A stretch of 64,000 nt of DNA from Caecitellus pseudoparvulus (taxonomy: Eukaryota > Bigyra: Bicosoecida), in the NCBI GenBank assembly GCA_965644315.1, contig CBFFRQ010000068.1, forward strand, positions 1,178,001-1,242,000, written 5' to 3'. Positions 42,774 through 54,273 of this stretch are shown in pieces (position 1 is the first letter of the stretch; each line of letters opens with the position of its first letter). The notes beneath the pieces are model-generated. The model was not told where the DNA came from and made no database searches. It saw nothing but the letters and a program-made list of their open reading frames with translations. The translations under genes and the position numbers were made by a program.

Positions 42774-45700
42774 TCAGTAACCATGGCCTGCCAGCAAGCG
42801 CAGCACTGCATCCACCACCGGGGAGGCAGAGATGTCCACTTCGGGGCTGGCAACCTTCCATTCCAGCAGCTCGTCCAAGGCGCTCCGCAGGCCCCGCACA
42901 AGCACCCCAAGTCTGGCAGGCGCTTTGAACTTCATCCACTCATAGCGACCAACGTACACGAGGCCATCTGCATGCGCCACACGAACGGCGTCGCCCTCGG
43001 CTCCCTTGCTGCCAGCCTTCCCCGACACTGCAGCCATAGCACCGGCAGCGACGGCGTCGAAGCCGCCAAACAGCAACAGCGCATATGGGGACGCCACCGT
43101 GACGTCCCGGACGAAGACCTTGGAGGTGGCCACCTTCTCATGGTAGACCAGCCACGGTGACGGGAAGTTGCCTTCGGAAAAGCACACGGATGCTGGGTGA
43201 ATGAACACTCGCTGCTGAGGGATCCCCCGCCACACGCTGAGTCCCTTGCCCTCCGGCCCAGCCCGCGCATCCGCGTCTGCAGCCCCTGGCGTTGCGTCAC
43301 TGGAGCCAGCAAGCGTGTAAAAGCGCAGTTCCTTGGCACTGAACTTTGCCTTGGTGGCTCCGAATGCAGTTTCGTCGAACTTGTCGCCAGGCGTGACCAC
43401 CTTTGCCACGTGCGGGTACAGCCCAGCACACAGAGCCGAGCGCAGAATGGTGGCATCAGAGGCACATGCGTTGGCTGCCGGCGAGCATTCCCCATAGTGC
43501 CCCCAGCCGTCCTCCAGTACCTCCCCCAGCACCCGCACGGAGCGGTGCATGGCTTCAGCCGCTGCAGCCGCACTCTCCGCCGCTTCCTCTCGCTCTGCGC
43601 GCCCAGCGCGACCCGGCAAGAAGCCCACTTCAGCAAGGGCAGCTGCAAGGTCTCGTCGGACGTCCTGGATAGTGTTCAACGCTTCGAAGCTGAGGCAGTA
43701 CGTTTCTGCAACCTTGCGCCGCGCCGCTGCACCCTGCGCCGATCGCCACTTATTGTATGCCTGCACCATGGTCAAGTGGTCACTGTGGCCCCACGCAAGG
43801 GCTTTTTGAGCTGTTGCCAGGGCTGCTCTGCGATCAGGGTCCGTGCCTGGGTTCCGGAACGGGGACCGGCCAGACAGGCATGCCGCCACCGTGAGCATGG
43901 GGTCAATGCAGCGCAGGACTGCGCCATACACACACACCTTAGCTAGCCGCACGTCCAGCGGCATGGACGCTAGGTGTCGGCCAAGCGGCGTCAACTCGAA
44001 CGCCAGCACCTTGCCTGCCTTGCCTTTGACGCTGTGGGCGCGGGGCCGCACTGCGCCGATGTGGGCCAGCTGTGTCAGCGCTGTGTCCACTGACGCACGA
44101 GCGGGGGGATCCATGACCTTGCCCAGCACATGGCGCACCTCTCCAATGCCCAGCGTCATGACGCTCAAGCACAAATTGTGCAGGGGTACGCGCTGGATCT
44201 CAGGGGTCGTGAATGGGGCCAGCGAGGCGAACATTGTCCGAGGTAGCAGCCGCAAGCACCGCCCCGGCATGACTCGTCCGGCGCGGCCCCGGCGCTGATT
44301 GCAGGATGCCTGGCTCGTCCATACTTCTGCAAGGCGGGCCATGTGTGTGGCGGCATCATACTGCATCTCCTTCACCCTGCAGGCATCGATGACGACGGTG
44401 CAGTCGTCAATCGTGATGGATGTCTCGGCAATGTTGGTTGCGAGGACGACTTTCCGCTTCCCTTTGGGTGCTGCGACGAACACAGCGCTTTGATCCCGCT
44501 GGCTCAGGCTGCCGTGCAGCGGCACCACGTGAAGGTTGCCGCTGCCCCCACTGCCTCTGAGGTCGTTGTCCACCTTGCGAATGTCAGGGACTCCTGGCAG
44601 AAACACCAGGATGGTGCCTGTGTCATCCTTCTTGCCCCATGCTGCAGGCGAGGCACTTGCGTCTGCTTGAGCGATGGAACGAATGCAAGCTGCTACTGTG
44701 CTGTGCGCCGTGTGGCGCGCTTTGCGCCAGGCAGCATTCGCGACGGTGGGTTTCGGCGCCGTGGCATCCAAGTCGCTGCTGCGAATGCTGCTGAGGACTC
44801 GCTGGTCAGGCAGCATGTCATCCAGGTACAACTCCCGCACGGGATGTACAAAACCGGGGACGTTGTACACAGGGCAAGTGCCGTCTGGCGAGGCCGGGGC
44901 AAAGTAGTTCGCAAACTTCTCTGCGTCGATGGTGGCTGACATGAGCACAACCTTCAAATGGGCATGCTTGCGAAGCAAGCGCTTCAGCACTGTCAGGAGG
45001 AAGTCTGTGTCCACCCCACGTTCATGCACTTCGTCCACGCAAATGTGTGAGATGTGCTCTGGAAGGCCCGACTGCAGCTGGCGGAGCAGAATCCCCACTG
45101 TGCAGAAGGTCAGGTGCGTCTCCTGATTGGTGTTGGCGTCGCCGCGAATGTGGTACCCGACCGCATTTCGTGCCACCGTCAGGCCTTTGCCCCCATCCAA
45201 TGGCTGTGTTCCACCTCCACCGCCCCGCCTGCGGGAAGGGCCCAGTGCCTCGCCTCGCTCCTGAGCTACGCGAGTCGCCACGCCCGTCGCCGCAATCCGA
45301 CGCGGCTGCGTCACCACCACGTGCGTTGCGCCGCCCTCTCCACGGGCAAAAGCGTCTTCCAAGACAAATTGGGGGAACTGCGTCGTCTTGCCACTCCCTG
45401 TTTGCCCACACAACAGGAACACGCGGTGTTCCCGGCTCAGCCTCACGAGAGCATCCCGGTGGTCGCCAATGGGCAACTTTCGGCGAACATCTTGCAGCAC
45501 ACGCCATGCTCTGGTCTGGGTGCCTTTCACATCGCGCAGTGGGGTGCCCGTCACAGCGTCTTGCGCTTCCTGCATACGCTGCAGTTCTTCACTACGCTGT
45601 GCAACCCAGCGCCTCGACAAGCCCCGGCGACGGCCCTGCCCCCTGGGTTTGTCCGAGTCTGGCGTGGGCGACACCCCGGCGCCGGTGCTAGCTGCAGGTG

Positions 45701-47735
45701 GTGGGACTGGCACCTCTGGCATGGCCAGAAGCCGGCCATATGCCAGCGGTGGCCCCACAGCCGTCCACAGCGTGGAGGTGCGGCAGAGGGTGTTTGCAAC
45801 TGCTGACGTCGCGAGGGCCAGTGGTGGGGCCTCCGAGGGGGCAGAGTCCACCTGCACAAGCCACGTCATGTGCTCTTGCACCCACGCAGCTGCGTCATAC
45901 AGGATACTGGCACCCATCGGAAGCCACGTGTGTGCTGCGAGCAGCGTCAGCAGCGCTGTGGCCACCCGCAGCGTCTGGTGCGACATGCGCATGCTGCTGC
46001 CCTTTGCCGGCTCCAAGCGGAAGATGGGGACGGTGTTCGGGTAGGATGTTTTGTCGAGGGTCATGTGCAGCACGAGGTGTTCAAGGGACACCGACACGGT
46101 CGTGAGAGAAACGTCAGAAGCTGCCCCCGACCACGCGCTCCAAGCAAGGCACGTTGCAGGACAGTCCTTCCAGGGGCTTGCCATCCCCCGAAGAGCATCC
46201 GATGGGAAGGCAGTCTCACGTACCTGGCACGCTTCCTCCCCATAGATGGCTGTCATGGCCCCCACATCATCCTCCAAATCCAAGAACACCTCCCCCTCGC
46301 GCGCTACGACAGGCACAGCATCCTGCACGTCCACCCCCGCAGACTCAGCGAGGGCTGCACTGCATGCCGCCTGCAACCAGCCCTCAGCGACTGGCAGGCA
46401 GTGCTCTGCGGCTGCCGACACAGCGCCAGCGTCCACGGCGCTGACGCCGCCCCTTCGCAGCGTGGCCTGGCACACGGAGTCACGGGAAGCCTGCGCGGAG
46501 ACTGCTCCCGCGCTGACCACACGCAGCTCCTTGCCCACCGGCGAAAACGCAGGTGGCAAGCTCTCCTCACTCAGGTGCAGGCAGAGCCAGTCCAGCGCCT
46601 CCGTGACGAGCGGCTGCAGCGCCACCGCGGCAGCCTTGCCGCCGGCGGGCACATATCCACTGTGCTGCACCGCCGCAGAGGTGAGCGTCGCATCCAGCGC
46701 CGGGCCCACGTCGACCGTCCTGAACCCCAGACGCACCAAAGCCGCCGTGATGTCGTCCCGGGCGGCAGCCAGCAGCTGTCCCGCCGCCTCATCCTCGGCC
46801 GCCTGATCACCCCCACCCTTGGCGCTGGCACGCTGCCGCCTGCTGGCTGCCCATGCCTTCAAGATGGCTTCAATTGACTCACGGTTGGCGCCGGACATCA
46901 TCACAGGCTGGGCGTCGGCGTGCTTGGCCGCCTCTTGCCGCTGCGTCCGGGCCCGCCGCTTTGCCTCCTTCTCTCGCCGGTGTGCGTCCGCTTCAGCCTT
47001 GGACGTGAACTTGTGTGCAGCGCTCAGTGTGCGGCCTTCTGCGTCTGGGTTGATGGTCGTCCTCTTACGTGGGGCGGGGGCAGGGGCGGCTGCCGCAGGG
47101 GGGGGTGCACCTCCCCACAGGTCCAAGCCGCCCCCCTCCTCTTCATCCTCTGCAGCTGCTGCGGGCTTAGCAGGCGCAGGGGGGCCAGTTGCTGGCTTGG
47201 ACTTGGGTTTGGAGGCCTTACTGGGGCCCTTGGAGGTCATCGCCTTCCACAGCGTCTTGTACGGTTCTGGCAGCTTCATCTCCAGCGGCAAGTCACGCTG
47301 CAGGGCCGACAGTGCCAGCAGTGCCGCACAGTGCTTGGCGTCTGCGTTGCTGTCAAACGACTCCACCGGCGTGAACAGGAGGTCCTTGTCTGTGCCAGGC
47401 TTCTTCGGGTCCTGCAACACCACCCGCATGCGCCGCTTCCCCTTCTCGCTGGCCCGGACTGTGTCGTACCGGGGCTTGGGGCGCTTCTGGCGCTGGGTGT
47501 ACTCCTGCAGCAGCTGCACCGGCGTGCGTTGCCACTCCTTCATCTCAAGTCCGCCCACTGTGATGTCCCCTCTGCTGGACACGACGGAGCCAGCACCCTT
47601 CTGGCGATGTCCCCTAGCTCTGCGTCCGCGCCCTCGGCCGGCTTGAGAGGGTGCTGCATCCCCGCCCGCCTTGCCCGCCCCACCAGTGCCCTTCCCTGTA
47701 CTCTGAGAGCTGGAGCTCTTCCCCTTCTTTGGCAT
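42774..47735 (-). CDS. RWD-containing DExH-box RNA helicase (DHX29/DHX57 type)
   Basis: A single-exon gene of 1653 residues. Members of this DEAH/RHA group unwind structured RNA, and DHX29 helps the small ribosomal subunit scan. The N-terminus is a Lys/Gly/Arg-rich tail. A TPVQLLQEYTQRQKRPKPRY motif like that of DHX29/DHX57 follows, then a possible UBA-like helix pair near residue 320 and an RWD domain around 480-600 (DDVGAMTAIYGEEA). The helicase core has motif I GQTGSGKTTQFPQF near 775, TQPRRIAATGVA, motif II DEVHERG near 900, SATIDAEKF, VFLPGV, TNIAETSITI and QRRGRAGRVMPG. The HA2 and OB-fold domains complete the protein. The DEVH form of motif II is typical of this group. It is head-to-head with RPC6 across 236 bp. 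Confidence 0.88.
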   Translation of the reverse strand: MPKKGKSSSSQSTGKGTGGAGKAGGDAAPSQAGRGRGRRARGHRQKGAGSVVSSRGDITVGGLEMKEWQRTPVQLLQEYTQRQKRPKPRYDTVRASEKGKRRMRVVLQDPKKPGTDKDLLFTPVESFDSNADAKHCAALLALSALQRDLPLEMKLPEPYKTLWKAMTSKGPSKASKPKSKPATGPPAPAKPAAAAEDEEEGGGLDLWGGAPPPAAAAPAPAPRKRTTINPDAEGRTLSAAHKFTSKAEADAHRREKEAKRRARTQRQEAAKHADAQPVMMSGANRESIEAILKAWAASRRQRASAKGGGDQAAEDEAAGQLLAAARDDITAALVRLGFRTVDVGPALDATLTSAAVQHSGYVPAGGKAAAVALQPLVTEALDWLCLHLSEESLPPAFSPVGKELRVVSAGAVSAQASRDSVCQATLRRGGVSAVDAGAVSAAAEHCLPVAEGWLQAACSAALAESAGVDVQDAVPVVAREGEVFLDLEDDVGAMTAIYGEEACQVRETAFPSDALRGMASPWKDCPATCLAWSAWSGAASDVSLTTVSVSLEHLVLHMTLDKTSYPNTVPIFRLEPAKGSSMRMSHQTLRVATALLTLLAAHTWLPMGASILYDAAAWVQEHMTWLVQVDSAPSEAPPLALATSAVANTLCRTSTLWTAVGPPLAYGRLLAMPEVPVPPPAASTGAGVSPTPDSDKPRGQGRRRGLSRRWVAQRSEELQRMQEAQDAVTGTPLRDVKGTQTRAWRVLQDVRRKLPIGDHRDALVRLSREHRVFLLCGQTGSGKTTQFPQFVLEDAFARGEGGATHVVVTQPRRIAATGVATRVAQERGEALGPSRRRGGGGGTQPLDGGKGLTVARNAVGYHIRGDANTNQETHLTFCTVGILLRQLQSGLPEHISHICVDEVHERGVDTDFLLTVLKRLLRKHAHLKVVLMSATIDAEKFANYFAPASPDGTCPVYNVPGFVHPVRELYLDDMLPDQRVLSSIRSSDLDATAPKPTVANAAWRKARHTAHSTVAACIRSIAQADASASPAAWGKKDDTGTILVFLPGVPDIRKVDNDLRGSGGSGNLHVVPLHGSLSQRDQSAVFVAAPKGKRKVVLATNIAETSITIDDCTVVIDACRVKEMQYDAATHMARLAEVWTSQASCNQRRGRAGRVMPGRCLRLLPRTMFASLAPFTTPEIQRVPLHNLCLSVMTLGIGEVRHVLGKVMDPPARASVDTALTQLAHIGAVRPRAHSVKGKAGKVLAFELTPLGRHLASMPLDVRLAKVCVYGAVLRCIDPMLTVAACLSGRSPFRNPGTDPDRRAALATAQKALAWGHSDHLTMVQAYNKWRSAQGAAARRKVAETYCLSFEALNTIQDVRRDLAAALAEVGFLPGRAGRAEREEAAESAAAAAEAMHRSVRVLGEVLEDGWGHYGECSPAANACASDATILRSALCAGLYPHVAKVVTPGDKFDETAFGATKAKFSAKELRFYTLAGSSDATPGAADADARAGPEGKGLSVWRGIPQQRVFIHPASVCFSEGNFPSPWLVYHEKVATSKVFVRDVTVASPYALLLFGGFDAVAAGAMAAVSGKAGSKGAEGDAVRVAHADGLVYVGRYEWMKFKAPARLGVLVRGLRSALDELLEWKVASPEVDISASPVVDAVLRLLAGHGY

Positions 47736-47971
47736 CGTGCTGCAGGCTTGGTAAAGGCGGACCAGCTGCGCTGCGTCTGGCCGTGCGGAACTTGGACTGC
47801 CCGCCTCTGACTGCCAACAGACCTTGGAACATCAAGCGCAATGGCACAAAATGCACAAGAACTTACTGACTGTCGCAGGCTCAAGGTTGACAGCCGTCAG
47901 TTTTGTCAAGGTGTCCAGAGTGTGTCGCCTGCCGCACCTGCAGTGGACCGCCCCTCCCGATTTCCGCAAGC
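47736..47971. promoter_or_regulatory. Divergent promoter region, DExH helicase / RPC6
   Basis: 236 bp between opposite starts of two translation/transcription genes. Both promoters must lie here. No motif was recognised. Confidence 0.4.
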
Positions 47972-49192
47972 ATGGCGGCCCAAGCTGGTGGCAGCCTAGA
48001 GGAGCGCATGGTGGAGGCGCTGGGGGCGGTGCCCGAAGGCATCAACACACAGAAGCTGCAGCGGTCCCTGAAGTGTACTGCAGCTGAGCTGGCAGCGGCA
48101 GGGAATAAGCTGCTCATGAACGTACGGGCACGCTCCTGCTTGCCACGAGGTTTGCCAGCTGCTCCACTCCTCTTGGCTGCACACAGCACCGAGTGGTCAT
48201 CCTTCGGAGTGGAACTGGGGCGCTGTTTTACAAACTGAACGAAGCCGGGCGGGCAATGAAACTGCAGGATATCCTGTGCGTCGAACGGCCCTCGCCGCCG
48301 TACGTGCACTGGTGTTGGGCTTACCCTGCGCTGCCTCTGTGCAAGCAGGCCTGAGGAGCAGCTGGTGCTGCAGCATGTGGAAAAGGCAGGCAACAAGGGC
48401 GTGTGGTTGAAGATCCTGCGACTCCAGACTCGTCTGCAGTCTGTGCGTGTTGCGCCGAGGTGGCACCCGGGGGCCCGCACCCGCACCCCTTGCCCCGACA
48501 TGCCCTCACAGGCGCAACTGAAGAAAATCCTCAAGAACCTAGCCAAACGCAAGCTGGTCAAGTCTGTCAAGAGCATCACCGCCTACCGTGAGGTTTGGGT
48601 CGCGTGGGGTGTGGAGCCCGACAAGACAGTCACCGGCGGCAAGTGGTACACGGACTCCAAGCTGGACACGTGCGTGGCCCTGCCCACACGCGCCACCCCC
48701 TGCCACACGCAGTCATGTGCGCGCACCCCTTCGCCCCGCAGGGAGTTCATCACACACCTGTCCGAGGCCGTGTACGTGGCCCTGCAGAGCGGGCCTCGCA
48801 GCAGGGCTCAGCTGCTGGAGATGCTGGCCCAGGTGGGTGTGTCCTCTGTGGCCCTCACCCCTAGCGACGTGCAGGACATCCTTGACATCCTCGTTTACGA
48901 CGGCATGGTGGAGGAAATGCCGACGTACGTCTCTGCTGGACCGGCAGTGCCATCCACGCTGGCTGCAGCCCGGGGCTTGGCAGGGGCCGGCACGCCGTCG
49001 GCTGCGGCGGGGGGAGCTGGCACCACTGCCGCGGACCGCAAGAAGTACCGTGTCAGCAAGCAAGTGGAGCACTACAACTTCATGTGCCAGGCGCCGTGTG
49101 GTGCCTGCCCCGTGCGGCAGCACTGCCACCCTGGCGGCACCATTTCCCCGGAGAAGTGTGTGTACATGGATGCCTGGCTGTTCGATGGGTGA
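47972..49192 (+). CDS. POLR3F: RNA polymerase III subunit RPC6 (RPC34)
   Basis: Winged-helix subunit of the Pol III initiation subcomplex that contacts TFIIIB. Exons: 47972-48121, 48187-48275, 48349-48442, 48512-48669, 48742-49192. Introns are 65, 73, 69 and 72 bp, with phases 0, 2, 0 and 2 all consistent. It encodes 313 residues (human 316). It shows HRVVILRSGTGALFYKLNE, LVLQHVEKAGNKGVWLKIL, LKKILKNLAKRKLVKSVKS, DKTVTGGKWYTD and VQDILDILVYDGMVEE. The Cys-rich C-terminus CGACPVRQHCHPGGTISPEKC matches the four-Cys Fe-S/zinc site of eukaryotic RPC34. Four of the smallest introns in the window are packed into this gene. The window also carries two 5S genes and a tRNA gene, all transcribed by this polymerase. 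Confidence 0.93.
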
Positions 49193-49347
49193 GCGTGGGG
49201 GGGGGGGCATGCATGCCCCAGAGCGGTGGTTGATGCATAATGTTATTTCACATGTCCAAGCGTGCCCCGGAGAATCCCTGAACTGCTTTCTTTCGACTAC
49301 CACCGCACGGCACCGCAGCTGCCTCGCGCTGCCACCCTCCAGCTCAC

Positions 49348-52300
49348 ATGTTTCCAGGAGGGCGTGGGGCGGGGGGCAAAGCATCTAAAGGCCAGCTCAT
49401 CGCACAAGCCAGGGCCCAGCGAAAGGAACGGGATGGCCTTCGAGCTCAGTCTGCCCATGCAGCCCTCATCCAGCGTGTTTGGCGTGGCAGGTGAGTTGCC
49501 TGCAACGCCACTGAAACGCAGCCTGTCTGCACGGCTCGACTTGCGCCCTGCAGGCTTGCATCGCACGAGGCGTCATGCTTGATTTTGAAGGCCCTTCAAA
49601 GTAAGCAGTCTGATCTGCAGAAAGTCATGGCTGCGATGGAAGCCAGAGGAGCGCCCTTCTTCCCCCCGCTGCAGCCTCTGGTGCCCTTGCATGCAATGGC
49701 CGCTTTCCTTCTGCGCCGTGTTTCTCAACGGCAGCAAGGCTTGGACAGCCTGCCGCATGGCTGCACTTCCGAAGCCTGGTGCGCGTTCGCTGGGCAGGCT
49801 TTGGGCTGCTTTCACAGCAGTTGCTGCTCCTTGGCTCGCAGCTGCGCAGCTCCGTCCCAGCCTCCTGGGCTCAACTTGCTGCCGACCCTGCAGGCTGGCC
49901 CCGGGCATCTCCGCTCCATAGTCAAGCGCACAATTCGTGTTGGAATGGCAGGATCACTTCATGCATGCATTGTTTGGGGCGCGCTCGTGCAGCAGCTCTC
50001 TGCAGCTGAGGATGCTGTGGGGAGCACTGCTCGGCAAGCAGCTTCTGCAACTCGCGCAGCGCTGCGCCACCTTGCCCCAGCAGCGGTGAAAGCACTGCAA
50101 GGCCTGGCCACTCTACTCGAAGCACTTCCACAGGAGGTCCTGACCGATCTGCTCCCGCCGCGTGTTCTGTTGGCATGGGCACGTGGCTGCCTGCTGGCGC
50201 TTCCCCATCCCCCGTCCGAGCTACTGCACGAGGCAGGCGCAGCACGCAAAGCCACGAGCGAGTTTGGAGTAGATGCAGCGCTAGCAACGGTTGTGGGCGC
50301 CGCCAGCGCTTGCTCATTCCTCAGCCCCGCCGACTGGGGCCTGGCGTGGATGTCAGTTCCCATGCTCGCGAGGCGCATCGCTCACACCGACACTTGGCGG
50401 CACGTCGCAGCACCTGGCTCGCTGCAGATTGTGTTAAAGGCAGCTGGTGATGCTTTGCCTGTTGTGAACATTTGCAGTTCTGCTGAGGTGGGTTCGTTGC
50501 CACCCCACATTGTCGGGCGTGTCCTTCCTGGACTCGCTGCTTGCGTGGCAGAGGTGCTGCGCCCCGGCACTATGCCGATCAGGGCCGCTGGACAGAGTGC
50601 CTCTCACCACACTGACAGTGCACCACCCGCTCATGCCGGAGCTGGGGCCTCGGAGCCTCCCCAGCCAGGGTCGAACTGGCTTCGAGACTGGTGGGCTGGA
50701 GCTCCTGCTCCCTCCCCCACCGCAGCCTCCACCGCGTCGGCTGCTGGCAAGCAGGGCGATGCTGTGCAGGCAAGTGAGTGGCCATGGTGGCTTTGGCTAC
50801 TGGGCAACGCCTTGGATTTCGTGCATTTTGTGACAGTCAAGGGGGTAGTCTCTGCCGGCGGGCCGCAGGCTCTGGAGGTGCTCCTGCGCTACATCGCTCG
50901 CTGCGTCCCTTTGCTGCCCTCTAGTTTCTGGACCTCTGCCCTCCCCGTACTGTGGAAGCAGTCTGGATCGCTGCAACATGCTGAAGCCATGCCAGTGCTT
51001 CTCGTTCGTCAGCTCCGTGGCTTGTCTGACGCTGGCTTTCTTCGGGGCTGTGCTCTCGCTGCACTTCCTGATCCAAGCCAGCACCTGACGGTGCCCCGCC
51101 TGCGCTTGAGGGACAGCGAAGGAGCCACGTCGTCTGTTCCGCTGCCCGCCCCAGTGCAGAGGGGAGCAGCTTCTTGGTGGTCGCGTCTGTGGGGAGCGCG
51201 GTCGGCAGAGGACGCGTCTGCATCTGCCGGCGCCCCAAGTGGCAGCAGCGAGGCAGGCAGCTTCACTTCATGGCTGCAAGGCTCATCGCTGGCAAAGTGG
51301 CTTCGGAAGCGACCCAGTGCGGGAAGTAGTTCTGGGCAAGCCGAACATACCACTGCCAGGGACGCTGCTGATGCTGTGGCTGGCGTAGATGGCGAAATTG
51401 ATCAGCCGTGGCCTTCCGGCTTGGCGCTTGCCTTTGGAAGTGCTTTTGGGGCGCTCTTGGCCCGAGCAGCTGGAAGTTCGCGGGCTGGCATGTACAGCTC
51501 GGAAGTATTTTCAGACCACACATTGATTTCTGTTCGCAGGCTCTTGAACGGACTGGCATTCAGCCCTGACACACACATCGTCCGCCGGCTCTGGTACGCA
51601 GCTGTCCAGGCAGCTGCAGGTCCGGCAGGCACAGACGCCACAGCTCTTGAACAGCGCGCGATCCCCACGTCAGGATTCGCAGGCAGCGTCGCGCTCGTTG
51701 GGGTGGTAGAGCCGCTGAGTAGTGAGGCGGCGCTGGTCTACCTTGCCCTGCTCGCCCCGCTTGTGCGGCACCTGCTGATCGTCGTGGACGACTTTGAGCT
51801 GTACCAGCGCAGCATACCGCTACCCTTGCGGGAGCTGCAGCACCTCATCTCGGCCAGCAAAGCATGGCTGGCAAAGGCCTATGGGTATGGCGTGGGCACG
51901 TTCACAGGCGCCGCTGGGTCACTCCTGGCGGCGCCTCCGACGGTCATGTGGAGGGGGGTGGAGACGTCGCTCGTGGGCATGCTGTCTTTGCTGTTTGACA
52001 GGCACTCACGCAGGGCGCTTGGACCAGCAGACATGTTCACTCTGCCACTTGAGGCGGGCAGCAGCGCTTGGGGAGGTCTGCCAAACGCTCAGATCGCGCA
52101 GCGTTTAGTGCACCTGCTGCCGTGTGCCGTGCCCTTCCCGACAAGGCTGCACTGGTTCCACGAGGTACGGCTTGCTGAGCACGAGAAGGCAAGGGCAGCG
52201 CCTGCATACCGTTTGCGAGTCAACCGCGCCACCATTTTTGACTCATCCTTTGCTGTTTTGGGCCGGTCAGACCTCGACTTGCGGCGGCGACTGTACGTGG

Positions 52301-53313
52301 AGTTTCTCAACGAGCACGGTCTGTATGAGGCAGGCATTGACGCAGGGGGGCTCTTCAAGGAATTATGGACGACCTTGGCACAACTTGTGTTCAATCCGAG
52401 CTACGGCCTGTTCCGCGTGACGCCCGACTCCAGGCTGTACCCGAACCCACAAGCTGCCATGGCTGTGGGGGTGGAAGACGATGCCCCGCTCTTCCGCTTT
52501 GTCGGGCGCATCCTAGGGAAGGCAGCCTTTGAAGGGGTTGTGGTTCAGCCCCAATTTGCGCCATTCACTCTGGCAAAACTGCTTGGCAAGCCTGTGAATC
52601 TGCACCACCTGCCCAGCTTGGATGCAGAGCTGTACAAGAACCTCATGTTCCTCAAGACGTACGAAGGGGATGCACGGGACCTGTGCCTAACATTCACGTT
52701 GCCAGGAGATGGAGGTGACATGTCCCACGGCGGCGGTGCTGCAGCCAGGGCGGCGGCTGAAGTGCCCCTTGTGCCAGGGGGTGCCGACAAGGAAGTCACC
52801 AACTCCAACAAGGTGGCATACATTCACATGGTTGCCGACGCCAAGCTCAACAAGGCCATGGCAAAGCAGACTGAGGCTTTCGTTGCCGGTTTTCGGGACG
52901 TCATCCCAGTGGCCTGGACCAGTGCCTTTGCTGAACCTGAGTTGCAGGTGCTGCTGTCTGGCGCAGCTGGTGAGCTGGATGTGGATGACCTGCAGGCGCA
53001 CACGCAGTATGCGGGCGGGTACTTCTCTAGCAGCGCCCCTGTGCGGCACTTTTGGAGTGTCATGCGGGAGCTCAGCGGGCCCGAAAAGGCCAAGGTTCTG
53101 CGCTTTGCCACGGCGTGCGAACGCCCACCTCCGCTGGGCTTCAAGGATCTGGAGCCGCGCTTCACCATCCAGCGAGTGGCGGACACAGCCCGGCTGCCAT
53201 CCGCAAGCACCTGCTTCAACATCTTGAAGCTGCCTGCCTTCTCCTCCAAGGCTGTCCTCAAGGAGAAGCTCCTATACTCCATCAACTCGGGTGCAGGCTT
53301 CGAGCTGAGTTGA
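49348..53313 (+). CDS. UBE3B/UBE3C-like HECT E3 ubiquitin ligase
   Basis: 1300 residues from exons 49348-49490 and 49554-53313. The intron is 63 bp (GTGAGT..CTGCAG) and phase 2 is consistent. The N-terminus MFPGGRGAGGKASKGQ, followed by a helix with AQARAQRKERDGL and the IQ-like AALIQRVWRGR, matches the calmodulin-binding front of UBE3B/C (HUL5) proteins. A long helical and partly low-complexity middle follows. The HECT domain occupies about the last 380 residues. Landmarks are LNEHGLYEAGIDAGGLFKELW, FVGRILGKAAFEGVVV, the bilobal TNSNKVAYIHMVADAKLN, and the catalytic Cys in PSASTCFNILKLP near residue 1266. It ends in SINSGAGFELS, close to the UBE3 tail. The 5' start is supported by the UBE3-like opening. 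Further introns inside exon 2 are possible but not needed. Confidence 0.88.
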
Positions 53314-53506
53314 GCGCAGATGTCTGTCGGCAGCACCCTCACTCAAGGCCAGTCATAAGGCAGCCAGACACCAGAGCCAAGCACATTCACAACACAATCA
53401 CCTCCCAACCCTTGCACTGTGCTTCCCTAACCCCCAGCGTCAGTCTGCGTGTGGCTGCACGTCCACCTTGGGGAAAGGCTCTGAGAGTGCGGAAAACGAA
53501 CTCGCC

Positions 53507-54273
53507 ATGTTGGCTGCCTTGGCGTCCGCTGGGCGCGCGTCGGCGCGGTGCACAACCGCAGTGCCTGGAATTGTGCGCATGTTTGCTTCAGGTGCATCAT
53601 CCTCTGAGCCAGCTGTGCAGCGGGTTCCGCAGGTTCAGGTGTACCCGGATCAGGCCGGCCGGACAGTGGCGGAGAAGCAGCTGTTTCCGACCGAGCACGA
53701 CGCTCTGCCGCGCGTGCAAGACCACGGCTTTCTGTACTTCACCAGTGCAGAAGAGTTGGCCAACCGCAGCCCTATGGTGCAAAAGGCGCTCAGCACTCGC
53801 ACTGCGACTCTGCATGACATGCGGCGCTTCAGGAAGCACCAGCTCATCAACAAGTTCAAGACGCACACTTTTGACACAGGGTCCAGCCGGGTGCAGGGTG
53901 TGTGCTCGGGCCAGTGTGCAGTGCCCTGCGTTCTCCGCTCTTGACACGCGCGCTCTCTGCCTGTTTTGCAGTGGCCCTGCTGACGGCACGCATCCAAGCC
54001 ATGACAGCTCACCTTGCCGCCAGCCCGAGGGACAGCAAGGGCAAGCGCACGCTGCAGAGCCTCGTCGCACGTCGAAGGCAGCTGATGCAGTACATGCTGA
54101 AGCACGACTACGCCAACTACCGAGTCATCATTAAGGAGCTCAACTTGAAGGCAGTGCCTTTCAAGCTCAGCAAGTACACGGCCAGCCGGCCGCAGAAGAC
54201 GGAGCACAAGATTCTGCGTGCACGGCATGCCCGCATCAAGAACCGCTCTGGCCGTGGGCACAAGGGGCACTGA
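53507..54273 (+). CDS. MRPS15: Mitochondrial ribosomal protein uS15m
   Basis: 230 residues from exons 53507-53897 and 53972-54273 (74 bp intron, GTGTGT..TTGCAG, phase 1). The ATG at 53507 begins MLAALASAGRASARC, an Arg/Ser/Ala-rich presequence without acids, typical of mitochondrial import. The S15 core begins after an extension of about 120 residues, with FDTGSSRVQVALLTARIQAMTAHL and then KGKRTLQSLVARRRQLMQYMLKHDYANYRVIIKELNLK. This matches the bacterial DTGSPEVQVA..T.RI and RR..LL.YL motifs that bind 16S-type rRNA. The C-terminal tail is basic (RARHARIKNRSGRGHKGH). The junction rebuilds the RVQV motif exactly, which supports the model. Confidence 0.9.
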